The notes below the pieces were generated by a model. It saw only the letters and a program-made list of their open reading frames with translations, had not been told where the DNA came from and searched no databases. Below, piece after piece: positions 55,574 to 64,000 of a DNA stretch of 64,000 nt. The position numbers were made by a program, and so were the translations under genes. Within the stretch, counting starts at the first letter, position 1; every line of letters starts with the position of its first letter. Source of the stretch: Pratylenchus scribneri (taxonomy: Eukaryota > Nematoda > Chromadorea > Rhabditida > Pratylenchidae); the NCBI GenBank assembly GCA_030063045.1, contig JAQSEB010000032.1, positions 1,860,001 to 1,924,000 of the forward strand, written 5' to 3'.

Positions 55574-58500
55574 ATGGGCAACTACAAATCTAGGCCACAA
55601 CTCTCTTGCGCAGGTTATTTGGTGGATTTTATAAGAAAATAATGGTCAATATTTGCAAAATTACATATTTCATTTTTATTGCAATTTGCCAAAGAGCCTC
55701 ATAAAACTGAAATATAATAGAATTTAACAGGTAGGAAACAATAGTTTTTGGCATATAGCTCGAGGAGGCAAAAGCCAATTTGCGAAGGCATTATATCAAT
55801 TGAAAGCTTAAAGTGTCTTCTAAAAAGTGGCCTATTTAAATTTTATAAATTTAAGCTAATAAAAAGTTACAAAGTTACATATCTTTCAATGTAATGAATC
55901 CCAAATTTCTGGAGAAAAAATCGCTTGTTTTTAAAATTGTTTTCACATTTCAAAAAATTAGTTAAGCGACTTTTTAGAGGATATTTAGGGCTTTCGAAAG
56001 ATATATCGCCATCCTGAATTGGTAGATTCCTTGTTGAGATATAGCCAAAAGTATGGCCCACATCCACAGGTATCCGCTTGGTGGTATTCAAATGCCTTGT
56101 TTTAAGATTTAACATTTAAGGGGCATAGAAATGATCAATTCTTAATTCATTCCTTGACATAAGCTTCGTATTATTTCCATTTTCCCATGATTTTTTCCTA
56201 CAGTATATTTTCCCACCCAGATGAACTGAAGAAACGAATCAGTGAAGGATATGCCATTGTGCGTTCCAAATTGAACGATGACATCAAACCCAAATTTGAT
56301 TCCCGTTCCCCTCTTCACATCAATTGCTTGTTCGTCCTTATTCCCTCCAAATCCATTTTCTAATTTCCCTCCAAAAATTATAGTCAAGGAACATTGGAGG
56401 AATTCCGTACCCAACTTGACCAATTGGAAAGTGCCGCAGATGAGCGGATCACGGCCAAGGAATTGTCCCTACTCCATTTGGTTTGCATTGGCGTTTGTGA
56501 ACAGGCAAGAAATAGGGAAAAATCAATTAGGAATACACCAAAAATTTATTTTTGTTCTCAAATTGCTGAACAAAATTTTCCTTAGTATGCTATCTTGTTG
56601 TAGGCCAATTAGATAAGGGAGCATAAACCATTTTAAGCAATATTTTTGTCATTTTATATAGCCAAGTTTTGTCTATGAAATAAAACATAAAAAGATTAAT
56701 TCGGGCGAATGTAGGAAATATGGCTTTAGAGATAAGTATGGCATCATTTTTTCGATTTTGTTGATCATATAGAACTTCGAATTTTAAATCAATTCAATTG
56801 AATTCTATGGCCAATTTCAAGTTGGACTCGTCAGAAAAAAAGGAGCCCCAAACTTGTTCTTTTCCCTCAATTTGATAAGCTCTCTGAACAATTTTCCTTT
56901 AGGGCTTTACCTTTCATTTTATTTTCTTACACAGCAATCCGAGAAGATTCGCCTTCTGCTCCAACGATGCGGCGACGATGAAGGGCGTCGAAAATCATTG
57001 TTGCAGCAACGAACCCGGAATGGTTTCACCGCCTTGCACATTGCCATCTATAAGGGAGAAAAGGAGGCAGTGCAAACACTATTGGAGGCTGGCGCCGATC
57101 CAAATGGCGCATTGGCCTCCGGCGTGCCGCCACCCCTTCATTTGGCAGCAATGGCCGGAAATGCTGAGGTATTTTGAATGAAATGGCAAAGAATGCCCTT
57201 CTAATCCCTTTGAAGTTGATCCAAATTTTGGTGGCAAACAAGGCGAATTTGCAAGCCCGCGATTTTGTTCGCTATACGGCCCTTCATTGTGCTGTGTATT
57301 TTGGCAATGAATTGGCTGTGAAAGAATTGATTACTGTTGAATGGGGATTAGAGGGAATTAAATAAAAAGGTTAATTTAGGCTGGCGCTGATCCAAATGCC
57401 GATGGAAGTGTACATGATAGGCCGGTAGGTCAAAAAATAATTCAAATTTATTTGCCATTATGAATAGATTCACATTGCCGCTGGAAAGGCCAATCCAATT
57501 CTTCTCAAAGTCAAATATTCCCTCCCTTCATTCAAATTCATTCCCAATTTTTCAGTCAATTTTGTCGGCAAATGCCGACCCAACATTGGCCGATGACGAA
57601 GGCAACACTGCACTGCATTTCGCCGCCAAAACTGGGCACAGCTCATCGTTAGGCCTTTTGCTGGAAAAATCCGGTGATCGACGGATGTTTGCATTGCGCA
57701 CAAATTTATATGGGGACACCGCTTTGCATTCCGCATGCTATACTGGCCGAATGGATGCGGCCAAACAATTGTTGGGTGCAGCGGGCAGCGAAGTGCTCAG
57801 CATTGTTTGGACATAGGGAAATGGCACTTATTTTGCCCCTTCTTTCATTCAAAGGAGAATCTCTTTTCGGAAACGCCTCTAATGGCGGCATGTACGGCTG
57901 GTCGATTCGAGTTGGTTTGTTTCCTGATGAGGCAACCCGAAGTTGATCCTAATTATCAGGCCCAAGATGGACATACAGGTAGAGAGGGAACAAAGGAAAT
58001 GGAGGTTAATTATAATTATAATTACACTGATGAATTCTGAGGCCATTCTTTAGCCTTACATAGCTCATCAGTGAGGCGATTCCTAATTTTTGAAGGCGAT
58101 ATATCATTTAAAAGTTAAAAGTGTCCTCTGCAAGATGGCTTCTTTTTTATTTTTTTATTCAAGTTTTTAAAATAGCTACATGTCTTTTAGTATTTCGTTT
58201 AGCTTCCGAATTTTACACTGGAGGAAATCAAAATAAAAGTTAAAAATCACAATTACAAATCAGAATTACAATTACAAATCAGAATTACAATTACAAATCA
58301 GAATTACAATTACAATTACAAATCAGAATTACAATTACTATTACAAATCAGAATACAATTACAAATCAGAATTACAATTACAAATCAGAATTACAATTAC
58401 AAATCAGAATTCAATTACAATCGCAAATCAGAATTACAATTACAATCGCAAATCAGAATTACAATTACAATCGCAAATCAGAATTACAATTACAATCGCA

Positions 58501-61500
58501 AATCAGAATTACAATTACAATCGCAAATCAGAATTACAATTACAATCGCAAATCAGAATTACAATTACAATTACAAATCAGAATTACAATTACAATTACA
58601 AATCAGAATTACAATTACAAATCAGAATTACAATTACAATTACAAATCAGAATTACAATTACAAATCAGAATTACAATTACAATCGCAAATCAGAATTAC
58701 AATTACAATCGCAAATCAGAATTACAATTACAATCGCAAATCAGAATTACAATTACAATCGCAAATCAGAATTACAATTACAATCGCAAATCAGAATTAC
58801 AATTACAATTACAAATCAGAATTACAATTACAATCGCAAATCAGAATTACAATTACAATTACAAATCAGAATTACAATTACAATCGCAAATCAGAATTAC
58901 AATTACAATTACAAATCAGAATTACAATTACAATCGCAAATCAGAATTACAATTACAATTACAAATCAGAATTACAATTACAATCGCAAATCAGAATTAC
59001 AATTACAATCGCAAATCAGAATTACAATTACAATCGCAAATCAGAATTACAATTACAATCGCAAATCAGAATTACAATTACAATCGCAAATCAGAATTAC
59101 AATTACAATCGCAAATCAGAATTACAATTACAATCGCAAATCAGAATTACAATTACAATCGCAAATCAGAATTACAATTACAATAGCAAACCAGAATTAG
59201 AATATTAAATGAATGGGAACAATTCGCTTTCATCAGAAAAGTGCAATTTTTCTTTAAATTTTTTCCGAATTAAAAAATGAAATAAAACCCACATTATATA
59301 GAAGACATTTTACTAGGCTTTTGAATAGCACATCGCCTATGATTGATAGCTAAAAGAATGGCCTAATAAATACAGAAATCAATTATTACGAGGAATTCTT
59401 TGGGGGTATCAACATCATAGCAATAAGCCATTCAAATCCATTCTTTAAGCATTACACAGTGCCTGCTACCATGGCCATATCCGAGTGGTTCAATATCTTT
59501 TGGACAATGGCGCTGACCAATCATTGTCAGCCCGTGCCGTCGATAGCCCGTTGATTGGCCAATTCGGGCAGGCCGCCTTTTTGCCCACCCAAAATGGGGG
59601 TGTTGGTTGCTCACTTTCTGCTCGAATTTCCAACCTAATCCGTGCCGAGGCACCACCTGCTTTCGCCTCAACCTCCTCCTCTTCCTCCTCTCCAACTTTA
59701 GAAGTGCCAAAGCTGGGCCTAGATCAGCAGCAACAGCCTTATCAGCCTCAAACCCCAATTCTATGGGCCTATGAAAGGGGGCATGATCAGGTGAGGCAAA
59801 AATGGAAAAGAAGGCGGATTGGATATATTTCCAAATAAAGATTGTTAGCATGCTGAAGGCATACGCGAATCGAAGGCCCGATTTGGAAGAAACTTGCTCA
59901 GAATATAGGTAAATTTGTTTGGGGCTTGGAGGCAAATAATCCTGCCGGCTTTAATTGAGCACAGCCGATTGGTCCCCACTCTCCAGCATTCATTCTTTTG
60001 GCCATAACTCAGCGAGGCATTAGCCAATTTAGGAAGGCAATATATCTTTGAAAAGCCCTGAAAGTCCTCTTTAAAGTGGCTGCTTTCGTTTTATTAAAAT
60101 TTATATCACCCCAGAGTAAGCGGCTTTTCCTCTACAAATTCAAGTATATTCCACTCAAATACATGTAACTTTTTGTAATGCTTGAATTCCAAAAATTTCA
60201 ATAGGCCACTTTTCAGGGGAAACTTTGGGCTTTCATATGGCATATCGCCTCTCAATATTGGCTATTGCTTCGTTAAGCTATGGACCAAAAATACAAGTAC
60301 TCAATTGTCGCCTACTCTACTTTGGGTCATTTTGATTTAATTAAAAGTGGCAAACAAAAAAATTCAACAAATTTTCATAACAAATTTATTCGCATTATAT
60401 ATGGACAATATAGAAAATAAGCAACAATAGAATATGGAAATGAACAACAAAACAAAAAATATGGGAGGAAATATACAACAATACACAAATTATGGGTACA
60501 ATACAAACAATCAATATTATATCATTGTGTGTAGTCAACATTCAACCATCCATTCTTCTACATTCATTCATTCACATTCCTTCAGCAAATTCATTCTCAA
60601 CGGTCCGACGGGTCCTGAAAAAAAAGAAAGTTGAGAATTTGAGTCAAAATTGGCCAGAAAAACTCACGCAAGGATTATCGTACGGCTTCTTTGGCTTGAT
60701 CATCTTTGGTTGTTGTTTTTGTTGAGCCTGTTTCTTCATTTGAGCCTGCTGCATTCGTTGTTGTTTGATCATTCTGTCGGCCTCACCATCCTCCATCAAC
60801 TGAAAAAGGAAAAGCATTTTAATTGAATTATTGATTGATTGAAATTGAACTCACTATGGTATCTCGAGCACGGCACATGAAGACGAGGAGCGCAATTTTG
60901 AGAAGAAGAGTAAAGTACCAAATCGATTGCAAGATCCAATAATATGTGTAGTTGAAATAGAAGAATCCTGTAAAAGAATGAATTTAAATGAATATTTATC
61001 AACAATTTACATACTGCCGATAGCTTTACCAAGTCCACAGACGGCCATTCCCTTCGTGACTTGGACATAAAAGACGGTCACAGCTGTAATGATGACAATT
61101 TGGATGATCATTAGAATTATCTGAAAATTGAGGGAAATGCTTTTATTGATTATTTCAATGTTTGAGACTCACCGTGTACGCAATCATAGTCGTATAGCAT
61201 CCCAGAAGCCGTTTGTGATTGACCATGAGGATGAGTATGTAGAATGTTGCCGTAATGAAGTCGACGTTGCTCAAAAGACTGACCACAATGCCAATGATTG
61301 ATAGGATGCAAACGATCTGTGAAATTTGAAAGGGAAATTATTGATTATAATTGGGTGCTGAAATAACTGACCTTTTGTGGTTCCATTCGAATTGTTGTTG
61401 TTGATTGCCGAACACGAGAATTATTAGCCGAATATTTGTTGATGGGAAAGTTGGGATTGGATTTTAATTGCTGGATATGAAGAGAATGCTCTGAATTGTG

Positions 61501-64000
61501 ATGTTTTTATAGTTTTTTTGGGCCTGGGAAGAATAAGAGTATGAGAAAAATGATGAATATGATCGATCTACGATCATCGTAAAACCTAAACCCTGATTTT
61601 TACATTACGGTAACGAAAATTACGAGTACGACTGACAAAGGGGACAAAGAAAAAGAATATCGGAATTCGGGAATCGGGAAAAGAAAAATCAATAAATAAA
61701 AATGAATATTATGCCAATAAATTTTATTCAAATATTTTAAATGAATGCTCTTTTTCTTTACCATAATCTTAGGGAACAATTGAGTATTCGTATTTTTGGC
61801 CCATATCTCAACGTTCAACGAGGCTTAAGCCAATTTAGGGAAGCGATATATCGTTTTAAAGCCCTGAAAGTCATCTATAAATTGGCTATAAATTTTTATG
61901 AATGCCTACAATTTAAAAAAGTTATATGCCTTTGAATATAAGTAACTCTGAATTTTGGAGAAAAAGCAGCTTGTTTTATAAAGATTTTAATTTTTAATAA
62001 AATTAAAAGGCCACTTTAAAGAGTACATTAAGAGCTTTCAAATGGCATATTGCCTTCCAAAATTGGTTACTTCCTTGTTGAGCTATGGCCAAAATAGGGT
62101 CCAGACTCCAACAGAGGGTGATGTAATTGGTGGATAATCAATCAATCTGTTTTCAAAATAATCTCCACCACTCAAACAAATTTACATTCACGCAGCTCTG
62201 GAAGCAGTTCCTACACACCATTGCCCAGTCCGCTAGGTCGCCTTCGCTCAATGACCAAGGAGAAGGCGGAAATTCTGCAGCTTCGTGCCGAACTCCGTTC
62301 CACCCATCAACTCTCATTGCTTGACATTGAGTTGCGCGAGCCAATTGGCAATGGCTCATTCGGCAAAGTCTATTTGGGCATATTCCGGGGCAAATCCGTT
62401 GCAGTCAAACGCTACAAAGCTGTGGCTCATGGCGCCAAAACTGAAGTGAATTGAGGCCAAAAAAAAGGCGAAAATCAAATATTTAGGTTGACATGTTTTG
62501 CCGTGAAGTTGGCATCGTTTCCCATTTGAAGCATCCAAATGTGGTGGCATTTCTGGGTGCATGCATGGAGGATCCCAGCCAATTCGCTATCATCACGGAA
62601 TTCGTCTCAGCTGGCTCCTTGTTTTCACTTTTGCACGTGCAGAAACGTGTCTTTGAAATGGGCCTTCGCCTTTGCATTGGTTGGTTATAGTGTTGACAAT
62701 TAATTACTTTATCCCCGTATGCCCTATTTAGATTATTAACCAACAACCTCTTAAATGTTTGTCTCTATTTTTAAGGATAACTAACCCTAAAGGATATGGA
62801 CATAACCCCAAATTTTAAATTGGATTAAATAAGCTGCTTCTTATATGATTTAAGTTACGAAAATATTGGTTCCTGTGAAGAGGTGGAAAAATAAATCCCT
62901 TTAGGGTATCAAAAGAGCTATGTATACTGTACCGTGAATTGGCCTAGGGGGTAAAATTTTTGGATGAAAGTGCTTTGAGGATATATTCATTTACTACCAA
63001 AAAAGGTGTGGACATTGCCCGAGGAATGCGCTATTTGCATGAGCAGATCGAGAAGCCCGTCATCCATCGAGATTTAAATTCGCACAATGTCCTTTTGCAC
63101 GGAAATGGAAGGGCGGTGGTGGCCGACTTTGGCGAATCCCGATTTGCCGCAGAACATCGCGAGGATAATACCACAAAGCAGCCAGGGAATTTGCGATGGA
63201 TGGCACCGGAAGTGTTCAAAAGTTGTCGATACGACCACAAAGTGGACATGTTCAGGTAATAGCTCAAAGAAAATGGATTAAATCTTTTGGATTTTCAGCT
63301 ATGCCCTCGTGCTCTGGGAGATTCACACAGCGGAATTGCCCTTTTCCCATTTGAAACCGGCAGCTGCTGCGGCGGAAATGGCCTACAAAAAGAGTCGTCC
63401 CGCACTGCCCGCTGCACCCACTGCCCAATTCCCGGAACACATCATTGAGGTGTTGAATCAGGCCTGGTTACCGGACCCAATTGCGAGGCCTGAATTCTCA
63501 CAAATTTTGCCTGAATTGGAGCAATATGCGCCAATGGATGAGCAAAGGCAATTCAGCATAATTGGTCCACTTTCGAATCAAGAGCCGGAGGCAACAATCA
63601 TTCGGGAGGAATCAGAAGACAATAACACGGATATGGATGAAGATGGTGGATTTGGGTTGGATGAACATTTTTCAAAGGCGGTTGGGACCACCGTTTCACG
63701 ACTAAAAGACCGATGGGAACAGCTGAGCGTGGCTGAAATGGGTGGGTGGTTAGACCCTGGGCCATACTTTTGTTGCCATAGCTCAATAAGGAAGCAACCA
63801 ATTTGGGAAGACGATATATCATTCGAAAGCCCTGAATGTCCTCTAAAAAGTGGCTTTATAATTTTTTGAAAAACTTAAATTAATTAGTAAAATAAACTGC
63901 TTCTCAAAAATCTGGGTTTACAACACTCAGAAACATATAACTTTTTTAAGCTGAGGGAATTCATTATAGTTTTAAAGCCACTTTTTAGAGGAAGCCTTGG
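55574..64000 (+). CDS. tnni3k: TNNI3K-like ankyrin-repeat TKL kinase (3' end beyond window)
   Basis: Fifteen plus-strand exons in window: 55574-55613, 56221-56329, 56384-56504 (GC donor), 56935-57168, 57216-57335, 57380-57424, 57468-57509, 57556-57804, 57855-57978, 59450-59790, 59841-59908, 62196-62445, 62487-62679, 63006-63255, 63299-63741. They give ~876 residues; the gene then enters an intron and leaves the window. The N-terminus MGNYKSRP matches the start of vertebrate TNNI3K as I remember it. About nine ankyrin repeats follow (e.g. [50 protein letters not shown]). Then comes a [18 protein letters not shown] linker and a kinase domain with [30 protein letters not shown] and the TKL-type RWMAPEV. 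Catalytic Lys, Asp and DFG are intact, so it should be active. Targets are unknown here. Introns hold family B elements, satellite array 4 and a nested opposite-strand gene. Confidence 0.94.
55732..56095. mobile_element. Family B palindromic element, copy 19
   Basis: Arms with CATATAGCTCGAGGAGGCAA and CTTGTTGAGATATAGCCAAA. In intron 1 (55614-56220) of the TNNI3K-like gene. Confidence 0.85.
58040..58235. mobile_element. Family B element, copy 20, left half (split by satellite array 4)
   Basis: Left arm: AGGCCATTCTTTAGCC, GCTCATCAGTGAGGCGATTC, GAAGGCGATATATCATTTAA and GTGTCCTCTGCAAGATGGC. The right half is at 59270-59390 after the satellite. Confidence 0.82.
58248..59194. repeat. Satellite array 4, inside a family B element
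   Basis: About 0.95 kb of AATTAC/AATCGC/AAATCAG units in the 57979-59449 intron of the TNNI3K-like gene. The last ~220 bp is a uniform run of the 25-bp unit with AATCGC. Flanked on both sides by halves of one B element. Confidence 0.97.
59270..59390. mobile_element. Family B element, copy 20, right half
   Basis: Right arm: GAAGACATTTTACTAGGCTT, GAATAGCACATCGCC and GATAGCTAAAAGAATGGCC. Diverged, but it matches the missing half of the element at 58040. Confidence 0.72.
59978..60315. mobile_element. Family B palindromic element, copy 21
   Basis: Left arm CATTCTTTTGGCCATAACTC; right terminus AAGTACTCAATTGTCGCCTA. In intron 59909-62195 of the TNNI3K-like gene, on one side of the nested gene. Confidence 0.88.
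60597..61386 (-). CDS. Small four-span membrane protein nested in a TNNI3K intron
   Basis: Six minus-strand exons (61386-61372, 61316-61173, 61120-61015, 60967-60855, 60799-60668, 60614-60597) give 175 residues with consistent phases. Four hydrophobic segments are visible: [46 protein letters not shown]; and [17 protein letters not shown] Gln/Lys-rich cytosolic tail ([18 protein letters not shown]) ends DNPCDPSDR. There is no cleavable signal peptide; the first coding exon is only 15 nt (MEPQK) and the last 18 nt. I do not recognise the family. The whole gene lies in the 59909-62195 intron of the TNNI3K-like gene on the other strand, flanked by two family B elements. Confidence 0.85.
61776..62112. 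mobile_element. Family B palindromic element, copy 22
   Basis: Left part GGAACAATTGAGTATTCG and arm CAACGAGGCTTAAGCC; right arm TTGTTGAGCTATGGCCAAAA. In the same TNNI3K intron as copy 21, on the other side of the nested gene. Confidence 0.88.
63752..64000. mobile_element. Family B palindromic element, copy 23 (cut by window end)
   Basis: Left arm GTTGCCATAGCTCAATAAGG through TTTAAAGCCACTTTTTAGAGG; continues past 64000. In the intron starting at 63742 of the TNNI3K-like gene. Confidence 0.88.

Overview
This is nuclear DNA of a nematode, most likely a tylenchid (plant-parasitic or cyst-nematode-like) species; that placement is inference. The support is: spliced genes with small introns and AT-rich intergenic DNA; a nematode-specific ground-like domain gene; a TWK-type two-pore potassium channel; a nematode-type Cys-loop anion channel; and about 5 GC-AG introns among roughly 110 introns modelled here. 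All exon models were built by hand from splice signals, reading phase and protein-family conservation. No search or transcript data were available.

Layout. 1-2421: a satellite array, then the 3' flank of gene 1. 2422-19899 (minus): a 28-exon gene for a ~1,896-residue proline/glutamine/glycine-rich protein I do not recognise. 19900-23402: non-coding or uncertain. 23403-27119 (minus): a 538-residue predicted secreted, low-complexity protein. 28792-29815 (minus): a six-EF-hand calcium-binding protein, divergent from a PP1-like phosphatase at 30262-31712 (plus). 33258-37114 (minus): an Enhancer-of-zeste (PRC2) methyltransferase, sharing a 267-bp promoter region with a small secreted ground-like protein (37382-38227, plus). 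38517-43362 (minus): SNAP-29-like SNARE, NIPSNAP and mitochondrial SSB; the last two are closely spaced and both look mitochondrial, so they may be an operon. 43967-44425 (minus): a hypothetical protein. 44528-50574 (plus): a 15-exon Cys-loop ligand-gated anion channel. 51245-54038 (minus): a TWK K2P channel. 55574 to the window end (plus): a TNNI3K-type ankyrin-repeat kinase, with a small four-membrane-span gene nested on the opposite strand in one intron.

The repeat landscape is the most unusual part. Four arrays of one minisatellite family (hexamer AATTAC plus heptamer AAATCAG, mainly 19- and 25-bp units) are scattered over the window. Three families of short dispersed elements fill introns. 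Family B (~300-400 bp, palindromic) has about 23 copies, all inside introns of the modelled genes; A (~330 bp, palindromic) and C are less frequent. Two of the four satellite arrays lie in the centre of a B element, with half an element on each side. Two other palindromes begin with GGTAC and have exact 8-bp target-site duplications. One of them has duplicated the 5' splice site of the ion-channel intron it sits in.

No bacterial operons, CRISPR arrays or rRNA genes were seen, and no intact tRNA gene. The window probably records how mobile palindromes and satellites have enlarged introns of ordinary housekeeping, neuronal and chromatin genes.
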